DNA of 64,000 nucleotides from Maledivibacter halophilus (GTDB lineage Bacteria; Bacillota; Clostridia; Peptostreptococcales; Caminicellaceae): positions 124,001 to 188,000 of the forward strand of contig NZ_FUZT01000008.1 in assembly GCF_900167445.1 (NCBI RefSeq). Direction: 5' to 3'. A program made the position numbers and the translations under genes. This document shows, piece by piece, positions 44,556 through 54,663 of this stretch. Below the pieces are notes generated by a model that saw only the letters and a list, made by a program, of their open reading frames with translations, did no database searches and was not told the origin of the DNA. The first letter of the stretch is position 1. Each line of letters opens with the position of its first letter.

Positions 44556-46784
44556 CTACTTTTTAAAGCATCTTTCCATATATAACTTATTTATTAATTC
44601 AATTTCTTCCATATTAAAGCCAAATACTTTATACAATTTCCTATCTATATCATATTGATATTTTTCAATCAATTTGAAATCATAATTATCTCTACAGCAA
44701 GAGAGAATTTCATTGACTATTGTTTCAACATATTCCTTTGTTTTTGTATCAAAGCTGATATTAATAGGGATTTGAGATAATGGACTGGAATACAGCTCAA
44801 GATAATTTCCTTTTCTTTTCCCCATATTATATAGCCAAAAATACATAATTCTAGAATTTAATAAGCCTAATAATACTTTCAAATTAATATTTTGGACTTT
44901 TCCCGTAATAAAATATACATCGGCACTGGCATACCACATATCTTCATTATAGCCAAAATTATTCTGAAGAGCTCTATGGGGTACAACTATCTTAGGACCT
45001 TCAAATATTCTTTGATCTCTATACCACTGAAGGGCAAACCAGCTTCTAATTCCCCTTTGAGTTTCTCGTCTTAGCTCTAGTACATCTTTATATTTTTTCA
45101 AATGCTCCTGTATAATAAAGCAATAATATTCATTACAGATATTTTTATCAGTAAAATATAATATATACTTATCGGTGGAATGATTTGTAAAGTATTTTTT
45201 AATATTACTATTTTTATAGAAGGGCTTAAGAAGTTTGCAGCTTTCCATATTCTTATTTTTTATTTCTTCTTTATCCAGTATAAAAATTCCTTCATTAACT
45301 TCAATTTTATTTTTTGCTATACTATCTTTTTTAAATTTCCCCTGAAGCATCCTCTGAGTAACCTTATCTGCTCCACTGACAATACCCTGGTTTATATTAC
45401 AGATATCTCCCAAATTCAAGCTGGAGAATGCTCTTATTTTCTTCAATATGTTCCAAAATCTACAATCGGGAAAAACCAATATATTTCCATTATCTCCATA
45501 GAGGTCACTTTGTTTATTTACTATATAGCTTGTTATATTTTCATTATTAACTTTTTTATTATTTATAAACTTAAGGACTTCGTTTGTTTCTAATTTATAG
45601 TTCTTTATGTATTTTATATTTGAAGTTTTCTCTTCATGGGCACCTTTAGTTATAGTGAATATCATATTGTGCTGGCCCCTGGCAGATTTAAAAATTTCAT
45701 ATTCATTAAAATTAATTATATTCTTAAAGCTCACTGTACTCCTTAAATGCTTTCTAAGTTTTTTGGCCCCATCTGCAGTAATAAAATAATTAGTTGTAAT
45801 ATATGACAAAACACCATTATCCTTTAAAATGTCAATTCCTCTATAAATAAAATAGTAAAAATAGTCCATTTTCCCTTCATAGTATTTTTTACCAAATTCA
45901 TATTTCTTAATCTCTTCAAATACAGATTTATTTCCCTTTTCTCCTATATAAGGGGGATTACCAATCACTATATCGAATCCTCCCTCGTTTATAACATCAT
46001 TTATTTTAGAAACATTAAATATTTCATTTCCCAGCACACTATTTCTTTTATACATATTAATATTTAATTTTTCAAGATTTACACATCTATGATCATTAAG
46101 TATATCTATGTACTTTAAAATAGCCATTTCAAGGGGCATTTGTTGTATGTCAACACCATATATATTCTTCTCTAATATAGACTTTAGCTCAGCATATTCA
46201 TCAAATTCATAGCTTAATTCTTTATATATCCTTTTCCTGATCATAAATATTTTCTTTAATACATGATGAAGAAACAACCCCGAGCCACAGGATATATCAA
46301 TAATCCTTAAATTTGATAATATATCTAATATATCTAGCAATTGGGAAGGATCAATATCATTTATAATTTCATCATCTATAAGCTTTGCTAAATTTCTATT
46401 ATTTATTTTTGCATTTTCCTCAAAATATACTTTTAAAGAATTAGAAACCATAAACTCAATAATAAAATTAGGAGTATAATAGCTTCCTGTTAATTCACGG
46501 ACTTTGTCATTTAAATACTCTTCAAAAATACTGCACAAATGTAACAAATCCAGATTCTGTGTAAACCCACTGGAAAGCTCTTTAGAATCTGTAATATCCT
46601 CCATTGATATCTCTATATTACCAATACTTTCATTTAAAAATTTAATATAGGAATCATAACTTATTTTAGTTTTTTTAAATACAGCTTTTCTTATTAGGTT
46701 TATAAAAACTTCTTCTTTACTCATATTTTCTGCATCAAAATCTAATAAAATATCATCAAGGACTTTGATTAAATTATTCTCCAT
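44556..46784 (-). CDS. Solitary N6-adenine DNA methyltransferase
   Basis: This 742-residue protein has a helical N-terminal part (about 1-150, including TGSYYTPNFIIEFMV), a SAM-binding motif IDISCGSGLFLHHVL, the catalytic NPPY (VIGNPPYIGEKG) and a C-terminal target-recognition region (about 440-700) of the TaqI/Eco57I type. I see no PD-(D/E)xK nuclease motif at either end and no restriction gene next to it, so it is probably an orphan methyltransferase. Own promoter at 46822-46850; it probably leads an operon with the next two genes. Confidence 0.85.
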   Translation of the reverse strand: MENNLIKVLDDILLDFDAENMSKEEVFINLIRKAVFKKTKISYDSYIKFLNESIGNIEISMEDITDSKELSSGFTQNLDLLHLCSIFEEYLNDKVRELTGSYYTPNFIIEFMVSNSLKVYFEENAKINNRNLAKLIDDEIINDIDPSQLLDILDILSNLRIIDISCGSGLFLHHVLKKIFMIRKRIYKELSYEFDEYAELKSILEKNIYGVDIQQMPLEMAILKYIDILNDHRCVNLEKLNINMYKRNSVLGNEIFNVSKINDVINEGGFDIVIGNPPYIGEKGNKSVFEEIKKYEFGKKYYEGKMDYFYYFIYRGIDILKDNGVLSYITTNYFITADGAKKLRKHLRSTVSFKNIINFNEYEIFKSARGQHNMIFTITKGAHEEKTSNIKYIKNYKLETNEVLKFINNKKVNNENITSYIVNKQSDLYGDNGNILVFPDCRFWNILKKIRAFSSLNLGDICNINQGIVSGADKVTQRMLQGKFKKDSIAKNKIEVNEGIFILDKEEIKNKNMESCKLLKPFYKNSNIKKYFTNHSTDKYILYFTDKNICNEYYCFIIQEHLKKYKDVLELRRETQRGIRSWFALQWYRDQRIFEGPKIVVPHRALQNNFGYNEDMWYASADVYFITGKVQNINLKVLLGLLNSRIMYFWLYNMGKRKGNYLELYSSPLSQIPINISFDTKTKEYVETIVNEILSCCRDNYDFKLIEKYQYDIDRKLYKVFGFNMEEIELINKLYMERCFKK

Positions 46785-46821
46785 TCTATTATTCCTTCCA
46801 TTGTCTATTGATGTCTATTAT

Positions 46822-46850
46822 ATTATATTTGAATACTGTAATTAGTACAA
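46822..46850 (-). promoter_or_regulatory. Promoter of the methyltransferase gene
   Basis: On the minus strand TTGTAC (46845-46850), 17 bases, TATAAT (46822-46827). Confidence 0.8.
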
Positions 46851-46920
46851 GCCTATATAGATGTACACTTGTAAAGTTTAATTTATCTATATAAAAATAT
46901 TCAGCTTTCTCTAAACTTAA

Positions 46921-46947
46921 AAATCCAACACAAATTGTGTTGGATTT
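46921..46947 (-). terminator. Terminator after the 143-residue gene
   Basis: AAATCCAACACAA and TTGTGTTGGATTT form a long stem followed by TTAAG on the minus strand, just past the stop at 46958. Confidence 0.8.
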
Positions 46948-46957
46948 TTAAAATCTA

Positions 46958-47389
46958 TTATTTTATAACTTTATATTTACCTTCTGCTATCTTTTTTACT
47001 CCATCTATTTCCTGGATAATTTCATCTACTACTAAATCAATATCTTTAATAGTTAAATCTATACCCTTTTTCTTCAAATACTTCATGATAGTTAACAATC
47101 TAATATGATAGTTACATGGATTTTTAAAATAAGGATGTTTTTCTATATATTTTTTTATTTTATTCCTATTAATATAGCATCCTGTGTCAATACTCTTATT
47201 AACCATTTTTTTCTCAACTTTTCTTAAATAATCATTCAAATGCTTCTTAGGATCATTATATTTATTCAACAATGTCTTAATATCATTAATAACATTTTCC
47301 ATTTCAATGTCATCCGATGGTATCCCTACAATTATTTTTTCATTATCCCCGTCATACGGCTCCGATAAATCCGCATTCGCAGTTTCCAT
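46958..47389 (-). CDS. Hypothetical 143-residue protein
   Basis: This soluble, charged protein starts at ATG 47389. Its N-terminus is acidic (ETANADLSEPYDGDNEK), the rest helical and Lys-rich with KHPYFKNPCNYHIRLLTIMK. No family is recognised. The ribosome-binding site (AAAGGGG) is rather far from the ATG. Own promoter at 47498-47526 and terminator downstream make it a one-gene unit. Confidence 0.5.
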   Translation of the reverse strand: METANADLSEPYDGDNEKIIVGIPSDDIEMENVINDIKTLLNKYNDPKKHLNDYLRKVEKKMVNKSIDTGCYINRNKIKKYIEKHPYFKNPCNYHIRLLTIMKYLKKKGIDLTIKDIDLVVDEIIQEIDGVKKIAEGKYKVIK

Positions 47390-47497
47390 AGAAATAACTG
47401 TACCCCTTTCAATTAATTATAGATAAATAGTATAAAAATCAAACTGAATTATAAATAAAAAGTTAACAGATTCTATTATATCTTAATGTTACAATTA

Positions 47498-47526
47498 ATT
47501 CTACTACCTTTATGGTTAACTGTCAA
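47498..47526 (-). promoter_or_regulatory. Promoter of the 143-residue gene
   Basis: On the minus strand consensus TTGACA (47521-47526), 17 bases, TAGAAT (47498-47503). It starts right after the stop of the upstream gene. Confidence 0.75.
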
Positions 47527-47527
47527 A

Positions 47528-48472
47528 TCATATTAAATCATCTATAGTTATAAATTCATCACTTATATGCTTTATAGAATCATTAGCTAACTTTTCTATT
47601 ATTTCCTTAGCTTTATCATTATCAATTTGAGAAATACATTCTATTTCTAATTTATCTTTAAACAATACAATCTCACCTAATATTTTCTTTTTTTCTTCTT
47701 CATACATAATATAGTAAGATGAATTATTCTCTCTATAATCAAGTTCAATATTTTTATTTTCTAATAAAGCTTCATATATAAAATTATGATTTAAAACTGC
47801 ATAATTACTTTGAAACACAGAGTATTCATTATTATCTTCGACTTGCTTTTTTGCCAAATCATCAATAATATCTGCAAAACTATATAATAATAAGGAATTT
47901 TCTTTGACAAATTCTTGTATTTCATAAATTCCTTTTTTTTCTTTATAATTTTTAAATTTTTCATAGAAAGATTTTTCTATTGAGTTTCGAAAAGCCTTGT
48001 CCAATATTAAGTAATCATCTAACACAAAATTTTCACCACGAAATTCTACAACCCTTCCTAGTAATAGATCATTAGAATTTATTTCTTTAATGCTTCTTTT
48101 AATATTTAATTCCTTTTTAGAAAAAATATCAATTAGTTTCTCATCTTTTTTGTGAAATTCAAACTCATATATTGACAAGTATGAATTTATTAGACTTTCA
48201 AGCATATCATATTGATTTTTAATTATTTTATTCCCATTTATTCTTTTATATTCTTCAAAAAAGTTATTTTTATTTTCTAATTTATAATCCCAAAGCAGCC
48301 AAGCGGTAAAATTTTTTTCATCATAAGAATAACTATTTCTTTCTATTATTGTCTTAAACATATTCTTTGCCCTACTAACTTCATTAGAATAATCGTCTCT
48401 TAAAGAAAAATATAATACTTTATTAAGAACTTCATTTTCTAATAAATTAAATTCATCTACAGTTATATTCAT
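47528..48472 (-). CDS. Hypothetical 314-residue protein
   Basis: A soluble, Asn/Lys/Glu-rich protein starting at ATG 48472. Segments such as NFTAWLLWDYKLENK and LLGRVVEFRGENFVLDDYLI recur in clostridial proteins that sometimes carry SEC-C-type zinc tails, but no Cys cluster is present here. I do not assign a function. It is flanked by the palindromic repeat at 48547-48593 and the methyltransferase relic. Confidence 0.5.
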   Translation of the reverse strand: MNITVDEFNLLENEVLNKVLYFSLRDDYSNEVSRAKNMFKTIIERNSYSYDEKNFTAWLLWDYKLENKNNFFEEYKRINGNKIIKNQYDMLESLINSYLSIYEFEFHKKDEKLIDIFSKKELNIKRSIKEINSNDLLLGRVVEFRGENFVLDDYLILDKAFRNSIEKSFYEKFKNYKEKKGIYEIQEFVKENSLLLYSFADIIDDLAKKQVEDNNEYSVFQSNYAVLNHNFIYEALLENKNIELDYRENNSSYYIMYEEEKKKILGEIVLFKDKLEIECISQIDNDKAKEIIEKLANDSIKHISDEFITIDDLI

Positions 48473-48546
48473 CTTTTCACTCCTTAAAAAATAGGCTTTT
48501 AATCTTTTTTATACTTATTTGTTTCCATCTATGAAAAGGAAATCAG

Positions 48547-48620
48547 GTGCTAAGTGCGTAAAAAACTTTATTCATTTTTAACACACTTAGCACTTTGAAA
48601 CTAAGGGGACAGTTTTGGGT
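48547..48620. repeat. Palindromic element next to the methyltransferase relic
   Basis: GTGCTAAGTG (48547-48556) and CACTTAGCAC (48584-48593) are perfect inverted arms around an AT-rich loop with a further AAAAA/TTTTT pairing. CTAAGGGGACAGTTTTGGG follows. The layout resembles the end of a degenerate or miniature transposable element; no transposase is present. Confidence 0.5.
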
Positions 48621-48650
48621 AATTATTTATATTATTCTAATAAAACCACC

Positions 48651-49232
48651 TTAATTTAATCCCAATATATAATCTAAGGCAGGAGCTTCTTTATAAAATT
48701 CATGGAATCTATACTCTTCCCTGGCATCTAGGGGATAAATTTTTCTGAAAATTTTTTTCAAATCACTATTATTTATATCTTTAAGATCTAGATCAGCTAA
48801 TCCTTTTGCAATTATCTCAGCCAATTCTTTATCAATTTGATATATATCATAATCACTTTCAGCAAAAACATTCTTTAAAAAACTAATTTCTTCATCGTTT
48901 TTAATATCTATTATGGCGATATCATAAAGTTTATCATACCTATCTTTGATGTTCTTCACCAATTTATTCCAAGTAGCAATTCCTTCATTATTAAATTTAC
49001 TCGTTATTTTTCCTTTATCTTCAAATACTCTTAAGAGTAAAATTTTACAACAATAATTAAAACAGGATTTTTTTAAAAACAGTCGGCACCAGTCTACTTC
49101 ATCATATTCAAGATTTTTCCTACTATCTATTCTAAATTTTTTAATTAAACCAATATTTTCATATTCATATTTTATTATAAATATCTTTATGAATTTTTCA
49201 AGTACCTCTACTATGTCCTGTATTTCATACAA
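48651..49232 (-). pseudogene. N-terminal relic of a large DNA methyltransferase
   Basis: This 193-residue frame matches the N-terminal helical part that precedes the catalytic core in large SAM-dependent DNA methyltransferases (restriction or BREX-like): LLLRVFEDKG, KELAEIIAKGLADLDLKDIN, and IYPLDAREEYRFHEFYKEAPALDYILGL, the last read as two overlapping pieces. The usual FYTPP segment is degraded to FYKEAP, and the protein ends one residue after the DYILGL segment, exactly before the expected SAM-binding DPACGSG motif. The sequence stops next to a palindromic repeat. It is therefore probably a truncated remnant, although it keeps an open frame and start at ATG 49232. Confidence 0.65.
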
Positions 49233-49383
49233 GCTTTCTTCCTCCTTTCATAGATGAGATAATTAAATACTTCAGCCCCTACTACATAATATTTCACAGT
49301 CCTTGTATTTGTCAGCTGATTTTTGAAATAATAATAAGTATTTTTTTATTTACACACATATATTTATATTGGGAGGGATCTAA

Positions 49384-50376
49384 ATGAAAAAATATGTCAT
49401 AGCTACATTAATTATTATGATTTTGGCAACTTCATTATTCTTGAACTATCAAAGCTTTGGAGAGCTTTATACTTCTGCTATGAGTACGATAAATATATAC
49501 AACACTTCTATTCCCTATGGACTTATTAATCAATATAAAAGTGATAATCCAACTAAACAAAAAGAAGCAGAAGCAGAGATAAAAAAAATTTGTTTAAACA
49601 TTCTTCAATATCCTAATTGGCAAAATCTTTTAAACTATATAGATTTAAAAATATACACTGGAAATATTCTACCCGAGGCTGGTGACGAGCTTCTTATTGT
49701 ATTGAATTTGTCTAAAGATTTAGCGGCAGTATGTATTTTTACAGACCAAGGTCAAGGCTATAATTACTTTGATAAAATTAATAATCTATTGCCTGTAGAA
49801 TCAATTAAATTTATAAATATACCAAATAGAAATTATAATTTTTTAACTGTATATCAGATAGCTGATGAAAGGCTTGGAGCTTATTATTACGAAAATTTTT
49901 TCGAGATTTTTATGTTTAATGGAGAGATTTTCGAAAAAAAATTAAGAGAAACTACATTTTATGAAGAAATCTTTAAAAGCATTTGGATAGATGATACAGC
50001 ACCAAAGGATGAATGGATTAAAAACATGCTTAAAAATACCATATTATTCAAAGAAAATTCCACCTTAAATATTTTTGTTTCTGGAACAAAAAATAAATAT
50101 AAAGCTTCTGGTTCAGACGCAATCCCTAATGCAAGTGATTTTAACTTAATAGATAGCAGCTCATATAAGTATAAATACTTTTGGAATCAGGACTCTGAAG
50201 AATTTAGTAGAAATAATACAATTACAGCTTTTAGTAACACTCTCGTATTCATTATAGGAGATAGTGACACCGATTATAAGAATTTATGTAATTTTTCTAA
50301 AAATAAATATAAGTTGTTGACTACTTCTGGTAAAATAATTTATATAGATAAAAATTTAATAGATGAAGATATTTAA
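49384..50376 (+). CDS. Exported or membrane-anchored protein of unknown function
   Basis: This 330-residue protein has an N-terminal signal or anchor (about 4-22) and a large extracytoplasmic part rich in Tyr, Asn and Ile. ATG 49384 follows GGGAGGGATCTAA. No domain or motif is recognised; segments such as LLIVLNLSKDLAAVCIFTDQ may form a beta fold. It is followed 44 bases later by the AlaX-type gene on the same strand, but a functional link is not evident. Confidence 0.55.
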   Translation: MKKYVIATLIIMILATSLFLNYQSFGELYTSAMSTINIYNTSIPYGLINQYKSDNPTKQKEAEAEIKKICLNILQYPNWQNLLNYIDLKIYTGNILPEAGDELLIVLNLSKDLAAVCIFTDQGQGYNYFDKINNLLPVESIKFINIPNRNYNFLTVYQIADERLGAYYYENFFEIFMFNGEIFEKKLRETTFYEEIFKSIWIDDTAPKDEWIKNMLKNTILFKENSTLNIFVSGTKNKYKASGSDAIPNASDFNLIDSSSYKYKYFWNQDSEEFSRNNTITAFSNTLVFIIGDSDTDYKNLCNFSKNKYKLLTTSGKIIYIDKNLIDEDI

Positions 50377-50420
50377 CTTTTTCATTTAAAATCATACTAA
50401 AGAATTGGGAGTTGATATAC

Positions 50421-51620
50421 TTGGCAATAAAACTGTTTTATAAAAATACATATATTAAGGAATTTAATGCAAATATTGTACACATAGTCGAAAAGGATGA
50501 CAGCTTTCATGTAGAGCTTAATCAAACTGCCTTTTATCCTGAAGGAGGAGGGCAGCCCTGCGATGAAGGATATATCGGTGATATCAAAGTATCCCATGTA
50601 TATGAAGACAAGAACAAAATCTATCACGTCTTAGATAAACTGCCATCAACACTGGAAAATATAAAATGTACCATAAACTGGGAAAAAAGATTCGATCATA
50701 TGCAGCAACATTTAGGTCAACATATATTATCTGCTGCCTTTGAAAAACTCTATGATGCAAATACTATCGGTTTTCATTTAAGCCCAAATACTGCAACCAT
50801 TGATGTAGATAAGGTTTTATCTGGTGAAGATATTAAAAAAGTAGAATACTTTGCTAATCAAATAGTTTTCAATGACTTATTAGTAAAAGTATTATACCCT
50901 ACTAAAGAAGAGCTTGAAAGTCTTCCTTTAAGGAAAATGCCAACGGTTACCGATGATATCAGAATAGTTAAATTAGATGATTTTGACTATTCTCCATGTT
51001 GTGGTACCCACCCAAATAGAAGTGGAGAAGTTGGACTTATTAAAATAAGGAAATACGAAAAATATAAATCAGGCCTGCGAATTGATTTTATATGTGGAAA
51101 TAGAGCCTTAATGGACTACAGCATAAAAAATGATATTACTAATTCCCTTTCATCCCGTCTCTCTGCAAAACTTGATGAAATTTTAAATATTATAGACAAA
51201 GATAGCGAAGAACTTCAAAAAATAAAAAAGGAAAATAAAAATTTAAAGGAACAAATTATAAAATTTGAAGCTGCTGAATTGATGAAAACTGCTAAATTTG
51301 AGGGAAACACAAAAATAATAAAAAACATATTCAAACATAGGAACTTTAATGAAGTAAAACTTTTATCATCTATTTTAGCAAATAATGACACAACCGTTAT
51401 TATTTTCGCAATTGACAATAAAGATAAGGCACAATTGATTTTTAACCGTTCAAAGGATTTAGATAAAATTATTATGAAAGATATTTTAAATAAATGCCTA
51501 CCTTTAATCGATGGAAAAGGCGGCGGAAGCCCTTCTACTGCCCAAGGAGGGGGGACAAATACTGATAATTTGGAAGCTGCTATTAGTTTAGCATATGAAC
51601 AAATTAAAAAAATATGTTAA
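50421..51620 (+). CDS. AlaX-type alanyl-tRNA editing protein with DHHA1 domain
   Basis: This 399-residue protein hydrolyses mischarged Ser- or Gly-tRNA-Ala. It has the beta-barrel AlaRS-like part (TAFYPEGGGQPCDEG), the zinc editing motif QQHLGQHILS and CCGTHPNRSGE, a coiled coil (about 245-290) and a C-terminal DHHA1 domain with IDGKGGGSPSTAQGGG. I prefer the TTG at 50421, nine bases after GGGAG; a TTG at 50412 is too close to that site. Length fits the long AlaX-L class. Confidence 0.9.
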   Translation: MAIKLFYKNTYIKEFNANIVHIVEKDDSFHVELNQTAFYPEGGGQPCDEGYIGDIKVSHVYEDKNKIYHVLDKLPSTLENIKCTINWEKRFDHMQQHLGQHILSAAFEKLYDANTIGFHLSPNTATIDVDKVLSGEDIKKVEYFANQIVFNDLLVKVLYPTKEELESLPLRKMPTVTDDIRIVKLDDFDYSPCCGTHPNRSGEVGLIKIRKYEKYKSGLRIDFICGNRALMDYSIKNDITNSLSSRLSAKLDEILNIIDKDSEELQKIKKENKNLKEQIIKFEAAELMKTAKFEGNTKIIKNIFKHRNFNEVKLLSSILANNDTTVIIFAIDNKDKAQLIFNRSKDLDKIIMKDILNKCLPLIDGKGGGSPSTAQGGGTNTDNLEAAISLAYEQIKKIC

Positions 51621-51678
51621 ATATAAACAACTCTAAAGTTTAATTAATTTATTTTTCTCTATTTAAAATTTCTTATAA

Positions 51679-51709
51679 AAAAAGGCTCATTTTTGAGTCT
51701 TTTTTTTTA
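51679..51709 (+). terminator. Terminator after the AlaX-type gene
   Basis: AAAGGCTCA and TGAGTCTTT form a stem with a four-base T loop followed by a run of T. It overlaps the -35 box of the next gene. Confidence 0.8.
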
Positions 51710-51735
51710 ACACTTTTTCCCTTTGTTCATATAAT
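51707..51735 (+). promoter_or_regulatory. Promoter of the 128-residue gene
   Basis: TTAACA (51707-51712), 17 bases, TATAAT (51730-51735). Confidence 0.7.
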
Positions 51736-51793
51736 ATTATTAAGGCTAAATAAAAAATTATTAATATAACCATTTAAAAGGAGGACTTTTCCT

Positions 51794-52180
51794 ATGTGGA
51801 ACAATCAATTTGGATTTTATCCACCAATGATGAGGGCTTATGGTAGAAACTACGATGATGATTTATGTCTCTACTATGAAAAAGAAAAAGTTTATTATGA
51901 TAATAGATACCCAGAATGCTTTAAAGAAGCATTGAAAGATTTGGAATGCCAAAAAGTTGATATTTCTTTAGTAAATGGAGAAGCATATTGTGATGTTACC
52001 CTTGATGAGGTTGAAAGAGATTATGTTGCAATAAGAAAAAATGATTGTGGATCAGTTTGTTTAATTCCAATTAATAAAATAGCTAATGTATGTGCATCTG
52101 AAGATCTTGCTAAGGATCTATGGGGTCAAAGAGTAAAAGGCGACATGAATAAAATGAATAATAAGTACTATTGTAAATAA
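51794..52180 (+). CDS. Cys/Tyr-rich 128-residue protein of unknown function
   Basis: ATG 51794 follows AAAAGGAGGAC. The N-terminus MWNNQFGFYPPMMRAYGRNY is rich in aromatic residues and Asn/Pro, and about seven Cys are spread through the protein, including one near the C-terminus. The pattern recalls spore-coat-like proteins, but I recognise no family, and a coat role is only a guess. It has its own promoter and terminator. Confidence 0.6.
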   Translation: MWNNQFGFYPPMMRAYGRNYDDDLCLYYEKEKVYYDNRYPECFKEALKDLECQKVDISLVNGEAYCDVTLDEVERDYVAIRKNDCGSVCLIPINKIANVCASEDLAKDLWGQRVKGDMNKMNNKYYCK

Positions 52181-52189
52181 TTGTTTAAG

Positions 52190-52223
52190 AAATAAGGAGC
52201 CTTTAGTTAAAGACTCCTTATTT
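52190..52223. terminator. Bidirectional terminator between the Cys-rich gene and gdhA
   Basis: AAATAAGGAG and CTCCTTATTT arms with further TTTA/AAAG pairing lie between two convergent genes; T-rich ends on both strands. Confidence 0.8.
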
Positions 52224-52237
52224 CTATTCTAAGTTTT

Positions 52238-53614
<1,377 letters not shown>

Positions 53615-53683
53615 TTACTTTTCTTTATTGTTTGTCTAAATTATCCTCATTATCATACCAGTTTATGTCAGCTTTAAACAAAA

Positions 53684-53714
53684 AATGGAGTAAGATATTA
53701 ATCAATACTCCATT
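53684..53714. terminator. Terminator upstream of gdhA region
   Basis: AATGGAGTA and TACTCCATT form a nine-pair stem; the minus strand continues with TTTTTTG and the plus strand with CTTTTTATTT. It follows the M20 remnant on the minus strand. Confidence 0.75.
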
Positions 53715-53738
53715 CTTTTTATTTCATATTTTTTTAAT

Positions 53739-53855
53739 TTAAGAATTTATCTCAAGCCAATCTATTGCACCTTGAACAAGCAAAGCCGTTCCTTTCCAAA
53801 ACACCCTTTCATCTAAATCAAATTTGGAATTATGGTGAGGATAAACAACTCCATC
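53739..53855 (-). pseudogene. C-terminal remnant of an M20-family peptidase/amidohydrolase
   Basis: On the minus strand I read 38 codons and a stop: DGVVYPHHNSKF, then DLDERVFWKGTALLVQGAID and WLEINS. This matches the conserved end of M20 amidohydrolases (a His-His-x-x-Lys-Phe-Asp segment and a final helix). A stop codon lies immediately upstream in frame, and nothing else of the gene remains. It is a decayed or deleted gene next to the mobile-element target locus. Confidence 0.7.
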
Positions 53856-53892
53856 TTATTTTCGTTTTATAGGAATTTAAGTAAAGGTTCTA

Positions 53893-54663
53893 CTATTTAT
53901 TAAGCTTTAAAATTCTATTTAAAATATTTTTTCTTAACTCATCTACACCTTTAAAATCCATATTAGGTATATAGTACTCCTCCATACGATCATGTACTTT
54001 TTTAGCTATAGCTATATTAGAAACTGCTAAGTTAATCAATTCTTTGAGCTTTTCATTATCCAGCTTAATCTCTTCTTTTCTTGTTTTTAATAATTCCCTA
54101 TTAAGGCATGAATCAATATCTATTACTTTGTTATCCTTTTTATTAAATTTGGACGATGCAGTTATGGCTGTAGATATATTTTTTATAACTATGTGGTCTA
54201 CTTTTTCGGGAATAAAATGATTATGGAATAATTCAACATCATATCCTTTGTTTAGGCCCACTTTAGCAATCTCTTTAAGTATGTCTGACTGAGCTGAATC
54301 ATAAACGCCTTTTAAAACAAATATTTTTTCATTGAGATCGATAACTGTTTCAAGATAATCCTTTATTCCTTCAGGGGTTATTGCACTGCCAAATAAATGT
54401 CTTTCTTTCCCAATATCATTACCAAAAACTATTTCACCAAATATTTCGATAATCAGCTTTCCAATAATTTTATTGACTTTAGCAGGGTAGATTGCTTCAT
54501 CCATATTGGCTTTAATATTATCATAAATACCCTTAGCCCCTGCAAGATATCCATAGGCCCTTCTAAAGTTTCTGCCTACTTCTTTATTGTCTTTCATTAT
54601 ATTAAATTTATTGCCTATCATCTTTTCTTCATTCCAGTAGTCTCCCAGATGTATTATCTCCAT
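53893..54663 (-). pseudogene. 3' part of a P-loop ATPase gene (PRK06851-like), probable insertion target
   Basis: The roughly 256 residues correspond to the second half of a two-domain ATPase family of about 365 residues known to me as PRK06851: EIIHLGDYWNEEK in mid-protein, KERHLFGSAITPEGI, then a second domain and the typical YYIPNMDFKGV end. The first P-loop domain, which normally precedes DEIINLGDFW, is missing, and the second Walker A is degraded (LKGVYDSAQSD instead of a GxxGxGKS). The 5' end is fused to the tail of the serine recombinase gene, so I infer that element insertion split this gene. An ATG behind AAAAGGG may still allow translation. Confidence 0.65.

Noticed and set aside
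44556-46784. Fused restriction nuclease (type IIG) in the methyltransferase
   Set aside because: I could not find a PD-(D/E)xK motif in the N- or C-terminal parts, so restriction activity is not claimed.
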